NCBI RefSeq assembly: GCF_013410115.1
Contig: NZ_JACCCV010000001.1
Span: 248,001 to 312,000, forward strand
Origin: Tunturiibacter gelidiferens
GTDB taxonomy: Bacteria > Acidobacteriota > Terriglobia > Terriglobales > Acidobacteriaceae
Direction: 5' to 3'
DNA length: 64,000 bases
The notes beneath the pieces were generated by a model. It saw only the letters and a program-made list of their open reading frames with translations, searched no databases and had not been told where the DNA came from. The translations under genes were made by a program, and so were the position numbers. Numbering within the stretch: the stretch's first letter is position 1; each line of letters begins with the position of its first letter. Positions 27,359 to 36,366 of the stretch are shown here, one piece after another.

Positions 27359-29098
27359 ATGATTCGGAAACTTCTCGCCCTCTCGTTGTCCACGACCCTT
27401 ATCCTAAGCGGCTGCGGCCAGGGCACGGTCAGCACGCCTCCAGGCAACGGCAACGCCAACACCACCCCGCCGCCAACGCCGACCACAGCCCCGGCCGCCA
27501 TTAAGCACGTCGTCGTCATCTTCGGCGAGAACATCTCCTTCGATCACTACTTCGGCACCTATCCCAACGCCGCGAACCTTCCCGGTGAAACGCCCTTCGC
27601 CCCAGCCACCGCCGCCACTGTAGCCGCTGCGACCCTCGCCGGAACCACCAGCCTTCCGGCCACACCGGCCAACATGGTCAACTACATCAGCACGCCGTCG
27701 CTGCTCACCGCGAACCCGAACCTGAACAGCGCCAACAACGTCGCCGGGATGAACTCGAACCCGTCGAATCCGTTTCGTCTAGCTCCTGCCCAGGCCGCCA
27801 CAGCGGATCAGGACCATGCCTACAATCCCGAGCAGCTTGCGTTCGACAACGGCAAGATGGACCTCTTCCCGATCTCGGTCGGCACGCCGGACAGCTCCGC
27901 CCTTCCGTTGTTACCCAATCTGGCGGCGGTCACCAACGCCCCTCCGCAAGCTAACACCACTGCGCTGACCATGGGCTACTACGACGGCAACACCGTCACC
28001 GCCCTGTGGAACTACGCGCAGCATTACGCCGTCAACGACCACTCCTTCGGCACCACCTTCGGCCCCTCCACTCCTGGCGCCCTCAATCTCGCCTCCGGCC
28101 AGACCAACGGCGTCATCAACCCCACGGGTGCGGCCTCCGCAATCGTCGCCGACGGTCAGGGTGGCTTCACGGACATCAACGATGACGATCCCACCGGCGA
28201 CATCTGCTCCTCCACCAGCGCCAACTTCAGCATGTCTGGCAAGAATATCGGCGATCTCCTCAATGCCGCCAAGATCACCTGGGGCTTCTTTGAGGGCGGC
28301 TTCGACCTCACCGTTACCAACTCCAACGGAACCACCGGATGCGGCCGCAACACCGCCGCAGTCAACATTCCCACCCACCCAACAAAGGCCGACTACATCC
28401 CGCACCACCAGCCCTTCCAGTACTACGCCAGCACAGCGAACCTGAACCACCTGCGTCCTACCGCAGCGATCGGGACCACCGACCAGGCCAACCACCAGTA
28501 CGACATGCACGACTTTACCGACGCTCTCGCCGCCGGCAACATGCCAGCCGTCAGCTTCCTCAAGGCCCCCGGCTTCCAGGACGCCCACGCCGGCTACTCC
28601 GACCCCCTCGACGAGCAGACCTTCGTCGTCAACACCATCAACGCCATCGAGAAGTCGTCCTTCTGGTCCTCCACCGCCATCATCATCGCCTACGATGACT
28701 CCGACGGCTGGTACGATCACCTCACCGACATCGTCAATGGCTCCGCCAGCGTCTCCGATGCAGCCATCTGCACTGGCGCAGCCGCTGCCTCACTCCCCGG
28801 TCCCAACTCCAACGGCGCTCCCGTACAGGGGCGCTGCGGACACGGCCCCCGTATGCCGTTTCTGGTCATCTCCCCCTGGGCGAAGAAGAACTACATCGAC
28901 AACACCCCCACCGACCAGGCCTCCATCCCTCGCTTCATCGAGGATGTCTTCCTGTCCAGCCAGCGAATCGGCGGCGGGTCCTTCGATGCCTCTGCTGGAG
29001 CACTCACCGGTATGTTCAACTTCACCAGTACGGTTGTTCCGAATCCCAACGTGGTCGTTCTCGACCCCACTACCGGCAAGGTCACCAGCGGCAACTAG
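27359..29098 (+). CDS. Secreted phosphoesterase (acid phosphatase / phospholipase C family) lipoprotein
   Basis: Predicted exported hydrolase of phosphate esters. The 579-residue protein has a lipoprotein signal (LILSGC, Cys about residue 20), a Pro/Thr-rich linker, then the family motif FGENISFDHYFGTYPNA with the catalytic metal-site residues. Later blocks NDHSFGTTFG, IIAYDDSDGWYDH and GRCGHGPRMPFLVISPWA are also typical. The open frame starts at 26804, within antisense tgt; ATG 27359 behind TGAGG is the true start. A strong terminator lies 45 bases after the stop. Confidence 0.88.
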   Translation: MIRKLLALSLSTTLILSGCGQGTVSTPPGNGNANTTPPPTPTTAPAAIKHVVVIFGENISFDHYFGTYPNAANLPGETPFAPATAATVAAATLAGTTSLPATPANMVNYISTPSLLTANPNLNSANNVAGMNSNPSNPFRLAPAQAATADQDHAYNPEQLAFDNGKMDLFPISVGTPDSSALPLLPNLAAVTNAPPQANTTALTMGYYDGNTVTALWNYAQHYAVNDHSFGTTFGPSTPGALNLASGQTNGVINPTGAASAIVADGQGGFTDINDDDPTGDICSSTSANFSMSGKNIGDLLNAAKITWGFFEGGFDLTVTNSNGTTGCGRNTAAVNIPTHPTKADYIPHHQPFQYYASTANLNHLRPTAAIGTTDQANHQYDMHDFTDALAAGNMPAVSFLKAPGFQDAHAGYSDPLDEQTFVVNTINAIEKSSFWSSTAIIIAYDDSDGWYDHLTDIVNGSASVSDAAICTGAAAASLPGPNSNGAPVQGRCGHGPRMPFLVISPWAKKNYIDNTPTDQASIPRFIEDVFLSSQRIGGGSFDASAGALTGMFNFTSTVVPNPNVVVLDPTTGKVTSGN

Positions 29099-29142
29099 CT
29101 GCCGTTTCACGAAACCGTCACATTCACCCGTTACGCTCAAAG

Positions 29143-29176
29143 GCACGCACTCCCCACGGAGTGCGTGCTTTCTTTT
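29143..29176 (+). terminator. Intrinsic terminator after the phosphoesterase gene
   Basis: Perfect 11-base stem GCACGCACTCC (29143-29153) with 29158-29168, loop CCAC, followed by TTTCTTTT. It should separate the phosphoesterase transcript from the oxidase gene only 20 bases further on. Confidence 0.88.
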
Positions 29177-29195
29177 GCCCCGGAGAATCCACCCG

Positions 29196-30812
29196 TTGTC
29201 TGACCCGACCCATCCCCTGTCATCCCGCCGCCGCTTCCTCCAGCAGACCGCCGCCCTCAGCCTTCTCGGCCCCAGCGCTCTCGCCCAAATGGAGCACATG
29301 CAATCCGCAATGCCCGCGCACATGGCCCCCAACGCTCCCGACGCGAAACACCCCATGCTCCATGTCCTCGAGCTTCCCCCCTTCGTCGACCCCCTCCCCG
29401 TCCCATCCGTCGCCATGGGTACCCCCTCTCCGCGCAAACTCCGCATCACCATGCGTGAGATCCAGTCCAAAATCCACCGCGACGTCCCCCCCACCCGCAT
29501 GTGGAGCTACGGTCCAACCCCGCTCGGCCCCGTCATCGAAGCCCGCTCCAACCAGCCCGTCGAAATCACCTGGGTCAACAATCTCCCCTCCAAACACTTT
29601 CTCCCCGTGGACTTCAGCCTCCACGGCAGCGGACGCGACCTGCCCGAGGTCCGTACCGTCGCCCACCTCCACGGTGCCAAGGTTCCCACGCGCTACGATG
29701 GCTACCCTACCGACTGGTTTCCCTCCGGCCAATCCAAAACCTGCCACTACCCGCTTCAGCAGGAGTCCGCCACCCTCTGGTATCACGACCACGCCATGGG
29801 TCTCAATCGCCTCAACACCTACGCCGGCCTCACCGGTCTCTTCCTCATCCGCGACCAGGTCGAGGACGCCCTCAACCTCCCATCCGGCCCCTTTGAAATC
29901 CCCCTCACCCTCTGCGACCGCAACTTCACCACCGACGGCCAGCTCTTCTACGCCACCTCGGGCGACCCCGACCACCCCTGGATCCCCGAGTTCACTGCCG
30001 ACGGCATCCTCATCAACAGCAAGCTTCGCCCGTTCTTCAACGTAGAACCCCGCCTCTACCGCTTTCGCGTCCTCAACTGCTCCAACAGCCGCTTCTTCGG
30101 CCTCGCCCTCGACAACCACCAGCCCATGATCCAGATCGGCAGCGACCAGGGTCTTCTCGCCACACCCGTAGAGCAGAAGTTCTTCGCGCTCGCTCCCGCC
30201 GAACGCGCCGATCTCCTCATCGACTTCAGCCACCTCGCCGGCCAGACCATTCACTTACGCACCGGAGCCTTCGACATCCTCCAGTTCCGCGTGGCGAATC
30301 AGACCTCCACCATGCCTCTTCACTCCATCCCCAAAACCCTCCGCACCCTCCCCCGCACCCCCGAGTCCTCCGCCACTCTCACCCGTACCATCACCCTCAA
30401 CGAGCACCAGGACCGCCTCCAGAACCCGATGGTCATGCTCATCAACAACAAGCACTGGCACGAGCCCACCACCGAGTTCCCCAAACTCAACACCACCGAG
30501 ATCTGGGAGTTCGTCAACCAGACCGAAGACACCCACCCCATGCACATCCATCTCGTGCGTTTCCAGATTCTCGACCGCCGCACCTTCGACCAGTTCGAAC
30601 TGATGACCAAGAAAAACCTACGCTTCCGCGGCCCCGTCGAAGCCCCCGCCCCCAACGAGATGGGCTGGAAGGACACCATCCAGTGCCCCGCAGGACAGGT
30701 GACCCGCGTCATCATCCGCTTCGAAGGCTACCCCGGCAAATATCTCTACCACTGCCACATCCTCGAGCACGAAGCCAACGACATGATGCGTCCCTTCGAA
30801 GTCATCGCCTGA
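29196..30812 (+). CDS. Tat-exported multicopper oxidase
   Basis: Periplasmic copper oxidase of the CotA/SufI type, perhaps for copper tolerance or phenol oxidation. The start is TTG 29196, behind CGGAGAA; this gives a twin-arginine signal SSRRRFLQQTA. Three cupredoxin domains carry the copper ligands: HLHG (157-159), HDHAMG (197-199), HPMHIH in the third domain, and YHCHILEHEANDMM near the end (His519, Cys520, His521, His525, Met). All ligands are present, so it should be active. The frame opens far upstream within the phosphoesterase gene, which is not used. Because a terminator lies 20 bases ahead, its own promoter must be inside or before that hairpin. Confidence 0.92.
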   Translation: MSDPTHPLSSRRRFLQQTAALSLLGPSALAQMEHMQSAMPAHMAPNAPDAKHPMLHVLELPPFVDPLPVPSVAMGTPSPRKLRITMREIQSKIHRDVPPTRMWSYGPTPLGPVIEARSNQPVEITWVNNLPSKHFLPVDFSLHGSGRDLPEVRTVAHLHGAKVPTRYDGYPTDWFPSGQSKTCHYPLQQESATLWYHDHAMGLNRLNTYAGLTGLFLIRDQVEDALNLPSGPFEIPLTLCDRNFTTDGQLFYATSGDPDHPWIPEFTADGILINSKLRPFFNVEPRLYRFRVLNCSNSRFFGLALDNHQPMIQIGSDQGLLATPVEQKFFALAPAERADLLIDFSHLAGQTIHLRTGAFDILQFRVANQTSTMPLHSIPKTLRTLPRTPESSATLTRTITLNEHQDRLQNPMVMLINNKHWHEPTTEFPKLNTTEIWEFVNQTEDTHPMHIHLVRFQILDRRTFDQFELMTKKNLRFRGPVEAPAPNEMGWKDTIQCPAGQVTRVIIRFEGYPGKYLYHCHILEHEANDMMRPFEVIA

Positions 30813-30830
30813 TTTCTTCGAAAAGATATG

Positions 30831-31005
30831 CCCTGCCAGACGGACTCCCTGCGCGGGAAGGTCACTTCGTGACGTATACCGCTTCGCCAGGCGCTCCCGA
30901 TGGTCGCGAATCTAAATCTCATCCCGACCAACGGGAGGACCACGCAAAGCTCTAAAAAGGCGTGCAAACGCCCGCCCTCCGCGCAGGAGGCCCGTCCGGC
31001 AGGAC
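30831..31005. repeat. Large palindromic interspersed repeat, copy 1
   Basis: Contains GGTCACTTCGTGACG, GCGCTCCCGATGGTCG, then CGACCAACGGGAGGACCACG, and ends CCCGTCCGGCAGGAC. The two halves are imperfect reverse complements. Further copies lie at 31951-32031 (half element) and 58930-59110, all between genes. Confidence 0.75.
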
Positions 31006-31060
31006 ACCGTCTTTCCCATGCAAGCGAATCGGAGTAATCTACCTCCAAGGAGATCGCGCC

Positions 31061-31936
31061 ATGCTAAGGAGAGACTTCCTTCGCCGCACGACCCGCACCC
31101 TCGCGGCCACGCTTCTCACCCGCACCGCCATCGCCCGCGCCGCCCTGCTCGAACCGGATCCCCTCCCGCAAAAGTTCCACGCGCAAGACGAGGTAGTCCT
31201 TGGAAACACCGGCATCCGCACCAGCCGCCTCGCCATGGGAACAGGCACCATAGGCTACGGCGGCTCCTCAAACCAGACCCGTCTCGGCGACTCACCCTTC
31301 ACCAAACTGCTCCTCGACGGCTACCACGACAACGGCCTCCGCTTCTTCGACTCCGCCGACTCCTACGGCAGCCACCCTTACGTCGCAGAGGCCCTCAAGC
31401 ACATCCCCCGCGACAAAGTCACCGTCCTCACCAAGACCGACACCCGCGACGCAGCCGGCGTTCGCGCCGATCTCGACCGCTTCCGCAAAGAGCTAGGCGT
31501 CGACTACATCGACATCGTCCTCATCCACTGCGTCACTGAAGCCGACTGGACCACTCGCTATCGCGGCATCATGGACGTCCTCTCCGAAGCCAAACAGAAG
31601 GGCACCATCCGCGCCCACGGAGTCTCCTGCCACAGCCTACCCGCGCTGAAGGCCGCAGCCGCCTCGCCTTGGGTCGAAGTCGATCTCGTCCGTCTCAACC
31701 CCATCGGCTCCCACATGGACGCCGACCCCGCCACCGTAATCAGCGTCATCAAACAGATGCGCGCCCAAGGGAAGGGAATCGTCGGCATGAAGATCCTCGG
31801 CCAGGGCGATCTCCGCGACAAACCAGCCGAGGCCATCCGCTACGCGCTAAGCACCGGAGTCCTCGATGCCTTCACCATCGGCGCTGAATCCCAAAGAGAG
31901 CAGAACAATCTCATCCAGCGCGTAGCCGCAGCCTGA
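31061..31936 (+). CDS. Tat-exported aldo/keto reductase-like protein
   Basis: A 291-residue aldo/keto reductase preceded by an RRDFLRRT twin-arginine-type signal (about 1-28), so the enzyme or its cofactor-bound form is probably exported. The catalytic tetrad is present: Asp and Tyr in FFDSADSYGSHP, Lys in VLTKTDT and His in VLIHCVTE. The substrate is unknown. ATG 31061 follows AAGGAG at nine bases; the frame extends up to 30962 through a repeat. Palindromic repeats flank it on both sides. Confidence 0.87.
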   Translation: MLRRDFLRRTTRTLAATLLTRTAIARAALLEPDPLPQKFHAQDEVVLGNTGIRTSRLAMGTGTIGYGGSSNQTRLGDSPFTKLLLDGYHDNGLRFFDSADSYGSHPYVAEALKHIPRDKVTVLTKTDTRDAAGVRADLDRFRKELGVDYIDIVLIHCVTEADWTTRYRGIMDVLSEAKQKGTIRAHGVSCHSLPALKAAAASPWVEVDLVRLNPIGSHMDADPATVISVIKQMRAQGKGIVGMKILGQGDLRDKPAEAIRYALSTGVLDAFTIGAESQREQNNLIQRVAAA

Positions 31937-31950
31937 AGGACGTATCATTC

Positions 31951-32031
31951 CGACCAACGGGAGGACCAGGCGAAGCGGTACACAAGTCACGAAGTGACCG
32001 CACTCCGCGCAGGAGGCCCGTCCGGCAGGAC
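31951..32031. repeat. Large palindromic interspersed repeat, half copy
   Basis: Begins CGACCAACGGGAGGACC, contains AAGTCACGAAGTGACCG and ends GTCCGGCAGGAC. Its reverse complement matches the left half of the full element at 58930. It ends two bases before the stop codon of the next, minus-strand gene. Confidence 0.75.
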
Positions 32032-32032
32032 G

Positions 32033-32839
32033 CTACCGCTCCAGCATCTCCACCGCCTGCGCAACGCTCATATCCGCCGGCATCTGTCTAAATTCACTGT
32101 GAACCAGATGCTCACTCCTGCTGATTTCTTTGAACAGCAGCGCCTTCCCCTCGATCGCAGTATTAACCGTTGCGTCCTTCCAATCGCCGCCCGGCTCCAT
32201 CTCATGCGTCGTACTAAAGCTGCTGCCCGCGTGCACCGTACCCAGCAGGCCATAACCCAGACTTACATCTGCAGGCATCTTTCCTTCGATCCGGTGTAAC
32301 TGCATGGTTCGCTGATCCACCACGACCGTACCCCACATCGCATGCAGCACACGCTCCTCGAGCGACTGCGTCTTATACGCAGGATCAGGTCGAAACACAA
32401 TCTGCAGATCGCTCCCTTCCACGCGCGGATCTTCAAAAAGAAATGCCTTCCTCAGCAGTGCCAGCATCTGCTCCGCGTGCTCTTCGTCACTCTTCATCGC
32501 CTGCTCCCGCCTCTGAAAAACCTCGGGATGCGCAACGATCTGCGCGAGCCGTTCTCTCTCCGCAGCCGCACGCTCCGCACTCAACGGCTTGCCATCTTCG
32601 GCCAGCAGCAGCCTCACCTTGCCCAGCGACGTCTCCACCACGCGCTCCTGCCACAGATGTCCACCCGTACGCTCCGACCGCTCCTCCGACAGATACATGT
32701 ATCGATTGCCGTGCTCTGCCGGATCATTCTCATGGGTCAGCATCGTGTCGACAATCTGCTTCGCCGTACTCGAACTTTGAGCGCGCAAACCTGCGCCCAG
32801 CAGGCAAATCAGCACCGTCACCCTTGTCGCAAACCGCAT
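32033..32839 (-). CDS. Exported hypothetical protein
   Basis: Function not recognised. The 268-residue protein has a clear signal peptide (about 1-20, VTVLICLLGAGLRAQ), then an alpha-helical region rich in Glu, Arg and Ala (about 85-135), then a beta-rich C-terminal half with DLQIVFRPDPAYKTQ, VVVDQRTMQLHRIEG and GSSFSTTHEMEPGGDW. This resembles proteins of the LolA-like or outer-membrane-lipid-binding type in strand pattern only. Its stop codon abuts a palindromic half repeat. Monocistronic and convergent with the aldo/keto reductase gene. Confidence 0.7.
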   Translation of the reverse strand: MRFATRVTVLICLLGAGLRAQSSSTAKQIVDTMLTHENDPAEHGNRYMYLSEERSERTGGHLWQERVVETSLGKVRLLLAEDGKPLSAERAAAERERLAQIVAHPEVFQRREQAMKSDEEHAEQMLALLRKAFLFEDPRVEGSDLQIVFRPDPAYKTQSLEERVLHAMWGTVVVDQRTMQLHRIEGKMPADVSLGYGLLGTVHAGSSFSTTHEMEPGGDWKDATVNTAIEGKALLFKEISRSEHLVHSEFRQMPADMSVAQAVEMLER

Positions 32840-33029
32840 TGACCCTCGATCCTTGTCTCGTCAGCAGAAATCACCGTTCCGCCAACACCCAGTAAAGCAT
32901 GCCCTCAGCAAAACCCCACTACATTCCCGCGACTTCCCGTACGATGCGCCGCAGGACTCGCACGCCACACCTTAACGCCGAAATATCCAAGAAAGAGCCA
33001 TAAAACTCACGTAGACTGCCATCAATCGC

Positions 33030-34373
33030 ATGGCCGAATCACCACAAAACTCGTCGCAACCGATCACGACGCCCGAGTCCGTGGCGCCGGATCCAATGAT
33101 GACCGAGCCCGAAATCGTCAGCCCCATCGAACCCGATATCCCCCTCACTCCAAACCCACCCCCAGGCCGCCGCGCCGCCGCCACCTTCATCTTCTTCACC
33201 GTCACCCTCGACATGCTCGCCCTCGGCATGATCGCCCCCGTCCTCCCCCGCCTCATCGAAGGCTTTCTCCACGGCGACACCTCCTCAGCCGCCCGCATGC
33301 TCGGCCTCTTCGGAACCGTATTCGCCGCCATGCAGTTCTTCTTCTCCCCCATCCTCGGCTCACTCTCCGACCGCTTCGGCCGCCGACCCGTCGTTCTTCT
33401 CTCCAACTTCGGCCTCGGCCTCGACTACATCCTCATGGCCTGGGCTCCCGCGCTCGGCTGGCTCTTCGTAGGCCGCGTCATCTCCGGACTCACCGCCTCC
33501 AGCATCCCCACCGCCATGGCCTACATGGCCGACGTCACCCCACGCGAGCGCCGCGCCGCAGCTTTCGGCATGTTGAACGCCGCATTCGGCATCGGCTTCG
33601 TACTCGGCCCCGCAATGGGCGGACTCTTGGGCAACATTAACCCACGCCTGCCATTCTGGGTTGCAGGCCTCCTCAGCCTCATCAACGGACTCTACGGCCT
33701 CTTCGTCCTTCCCGAGTCTCTCTCCCTCGCAAATCGAAGCCCCTTCTCCTGGGCACGCGCCAACCCCGTCGGCTCCCTCAACCTCTTAAAACGCGGCGGT
33801 ATGCTCGCCATCTCCGGCGTCCTTCTCCTCGGCTACATCGCCCAGCAGTCGCTCATGAACGTCTACGTCATCTACGCCGACTATCGCTACCACTGGACCG
33901 ACCGCACCGTCGGCTTCTCCCTCGCCACCATCGGCATCTTCACCGCCATCTACGGCGCTCTCCTGGTGAAGCGTGTGGTCGCAAAGTTCGGCGAGCGCGG
34001 TGCCATGACTCTCGGCCTCATCGGCGGAGCCATCGGCTACTCCATGTTCGGCTTCTCAAAGACCGGCCTCATCTTCTGGCTCGGCATCCCGGTGCTCAAC
34101 CTCATGTCCTTCACCTGGCCCTCCGCTCAGAGCGTCCTCTCCCGCAAAACCAGCCCCTCCGAACAAGGCCAGCTGCAAGGCGCCATCAACAGCCTGCGCG
34201 GTATCGCAGGCCTCATCGGCCCCGGCTTCTTCACCTACATCTTCAGCCAGTCCATCGGAGCCCACGCCATCGTCCGCATCCCCGGCACACCCTTCTACGT
34301 CGCCGCCTCCATGCTTCTCATCGGCCTCATCCTCGCCCAATACGCTACGCGCCACTCCCAACCTGCCAGCTGA
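33030..34373 (+). CDS. MFS transporter, TetA-like drug:proton antiporter family
   Basis: Inner-membrane efflux-type transporter of 447 residues with 12 predicted helices after a Pro-rich cytoplasmic N-terminus of about 48 residues. The MFS signature GSLSDRFGRRPVVLLSNFGLGLDY lies between helices 2 and 3 as in TetA, and GFVLGPAMGGLLG in helix 5 is the antiporter motif. The substrate cannot be fixed from sequence; many such chromosomal genes are not tetracycline pumps. The extended N-terminus is unusual. Confidence 0.87.
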   Translation: MAESPQNSSQPITTPESVAPDPMMTEPEIVSPIEPDIPLTPNPPPGRRAAATFIFFTVTLDMLALGMIAPVLPRLIEGFLHGDTSSAARMLGLFGTVFAAMQFFFSPILGSLSDRFGRRPVVLLSNFGLGLDYILMAWAPALGWLFVGRVISGLTASSIPTAMAYMADVTPRERRAAAFGMLNAAFGIGFVLGPAMGGLLGNINPRLPFWVAGLLSLINGLYGLFVLPESLSLANRSPFSWARANPVGSLNLLKRGGMLAISGVLLLGYIAQQSLMNVYVIYADYRYHWTDRTVGFSLATIGIFTAIYGALLVKRVVAKFGERGAMTLGLIGGAIGYSMFGFSKTGLIFWLGIPVLNLMSFTWPSAQSVLSRKTSPSEQGQLQGAINSLRGIAGLIGPGFFTYIFSQSIGAHAIVRIPGTPFYVAASMLLIGLILAQYATRHSQPAS

Positions 34374-34406
34374 ATTCATCGGCAGCGGCGCCAAATTCTG
34401 ACGCTC

Positions 34407-35090
34407 TCACTGAGTGGGCGAGTTTGCGTCCGCCTCCACGTCTATTTCGATCTCGACGTCCGTCGTCATTAACCCGCCCAGTTCCTCGAGATTATCGCGC
34501 GCCCCCATGCCGAAATCGGCGCGCTTCAGCCCCGCGGACCCATGGAACGCCATGCGCGCCGGCCTGCCAGGCTTCACATCAGAAAACGCCCCATTGAAGG
34601 TGAATGTCAGCGGCACCACCCTGGTCACGCCGTGCATGGTCAGCGAGCCGTCCATCATCCAGGAGCCTCCAGCCACACGGCGAATGCCGCGACCGTGGTA
34701 GGTCATCGTCGGGAATCTCTTCACATCAAAGTAGACGGGGCTGCGAAGGTCCTCGTCGCGCTCGCTGATCTGCGTATTGATGCTGGAGACGTCGATCGCG
34801 ACGTCGACACTGCAGGCGGCCAGGTCCTGCGATGCTGTAATGGTTCCCGCAACCTTGTCGAACCTGCCCCGCACCAGCCCGACCACATGGTGACGAGCAC
34901 CAAAGTACGCGAAACTATGGTCCGGATCGATCTTGTATGTCCCTGGAGCGGGGAGCGCCTGCGCCACCGCAATCTTCTGGGCAGGTTGAGCGGAAGGATC
35001 TGCCGCAGCAACCTTGGTCGAAGGCGCCACGCAAATGGTAAAAAGCAACACGCCCATTGCGAATAAATTGAACAGTCTCTTGAAGATCAT
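34407..35090 (-). CDS. YceI-family periplasmic protein
   Basis: Periplasmic lipocalin-like protein thought to bind isoprenoid lipids. The 227-residue product has a signal peptide (about 1-28) and the YceI domain, starting GTYKIDPDHSFAYFGARHHVVGLVRGRFDKVAG and ending near KRADFGMGARDNLEELGGLMTTDVEIEIDVEA. ATG 35090 is chosen with GGAGAAAAG ahead; the frame continues to 35327 without support. It is divergent from the winged-helix regulator, which may control it. Confidence 0.9.
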   Translation of the reverse strand: MIFKRLFNLFAMGVLLFTICVAPSTKVAAADPSAQPAQKIAVAQALPAPGTYKIDPDHSFAYFGARHHVVGLVRGRFDKVAGTITASQDLAACSVDVAIDVSSINTQISERDEDLRSPVYFDVKRFPTMTYHGRGIRRVAGGSWMMDGSLTMHGVTRVVPLTFTFNGAFSDVKPGRPARMAFHGSAGLKRADFGMGARDNLEELGGLMTTDVEIEIDVEADANSPTQ

Positions 35091-35340
35091 CTTTTCTCCA
35101 TACTTGTTTGTCTGCAATTCGGGATGCAGTTGTACGGTACCCGGATGAGAGCCGGAAAGTCCTGAGCTCAGTCTGAAACACCCTGAATACTTCTGAAATG
35201 GAGTTGAACGGCGGTAGCACAAGTAGGTAGCGCTGCTGGGCTCAACCCCGGCCCGAACGCAGCCAGCATCTCCTCGCGATGTTGTTACAATCAGCGAGCC
35301 CGCTTTTCCGCTTAGAACAAAGGACAATCACCAGTCCTGC

Positions 35341-36309
35341 ATGGAACGCCCGACTATGACAATGCTTCGCATCGGCGATTGGTCCGTCAATCCAGCATCC
35401 AGCCAGATTTCACGAGATGGAGAAACCGCTCGCGTAGAGGTGCGGACGATGCGGCTGCTGCTGTGCCTCGCCGAGCACGCCGGCAAGGTCGTCAGCATCG
35501 ATGACCTGCTCAACCAGGTCTGGCCTGAAGTCACCGTCTCACCAGACTCCGTCTACCAGGCTGTGGCATCCCTCCTCCGTCTGCTCGGCGACGACCCCAA
35601 AGAGCCCACTTACATCGCGACAGTCCCGCGGCTAGGATACCGGATGGTAGCGACGGTCAGTCCCTGGGCCAATGAGACCGATGAACCCATCGCCCAATCC
35701 ACCGCACAGCCGGGTTCTTCATTGTCTTCAAACGGCGAACAACCGCCCCCGATCACCACCGATGCGCCGCCCCCAAGCCCACGCTCCAGAGTCGGCTTCG
35801 CGTGGGCTGCCGGCGCGGCACTTTGCCTCGCACTCATCGGTGCCTTCCTGTTCCACAACAAGATCGCGAACAACCATCACGCAGCACCACCTGCCATTCT
35901 TCCGCGGCCACAGAAATCCATCGCCGTGCTGCCGTTTCTCGACCTGACCGAGGGGATGAAAGAGGAGGAGTTCGCCGACGGCATGACCGAGGAGCTGATC
36001 GACAAACTCAGCAAGATCCCAGACCTTCAGGTGCCTGCCCCCACGGCCTCGTTCTACTTCAAGGGCAAGCAGATATCTGTCACCGATATCGCAAAGACGC
36101 TCGGTGTCGCTTATGTGCTCGATGGGAGCGTGCGCAAGTCGGGCGCCAGGCTGCGAGTAGCCGCACGATTGGTTCGTGCAGACAATGGATACGTTGTCTG
36201 GTCTGAAACCTACGATCGGCCATTCGACGACATCCTAATGGTCCAGGACGATATCGCCGGAGAAGTAACGAAAGCACTGAGGGCATCCACGGAATTTAAA
36301 GCACGATAG
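35341..36309 (+). CDS. CadC-like winged-helix membrane regulator with TolB-like domain
   Basis: Predicted transcription regulator anchored in the membrane. The 322-residue protein has an N-terminal OmpR-type winged helix (about 5-100, with LLNQVWPEVTVSPDSVYQAVASLLRLLGDDP), a Pro-rich linker, one membrane helix (about 158-178) and a C-terminal domain starting KSIAVLPFLDLTEGMKEEEFADGMTEELI. That block is typical of the TolB-like N-terminal part found in CadC-type and adenylate-cyclase-linked proteins. No TPR tail follows, so it is shorter than many relatives. ATG 35341 or 35356 could start it. It faces yceI across 250 bases. Confidence 0.85.
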   Translation: MERPTMTMLRIGDWSVNPASSQISRDGETARVEVRTMRLLLCLAEHAGKVVSIDDLLNQVWPEVTVSPDSVYQAVASLLRLLGDDPKEPTYIATVPRLGYRMVATVSPWANETDEPIAQSTAQPGSSLSSNGEQPPPITTDAPPPSPRSRVGFAWAAGAALCLALIGAFLFHNKIANNHHAAPPAILPRPQKSIAVLPFLDLTEGMKEEEFADGMTEELIDKLSKIPDLQVPAPTASFYFKGKQISVTDIAKTLGVAYVLDGSVRKSGARLRVAARLVRADNGYVVWSETYDRPFDDILMVQDDIAGEVTKALRASTEFKAR

Positions 36310-36366
36310 TTCGGTTTGTCAGTAACTCGGAAACCGTCCCCGGCAGCTCTCGTCAAATAACCAGTC

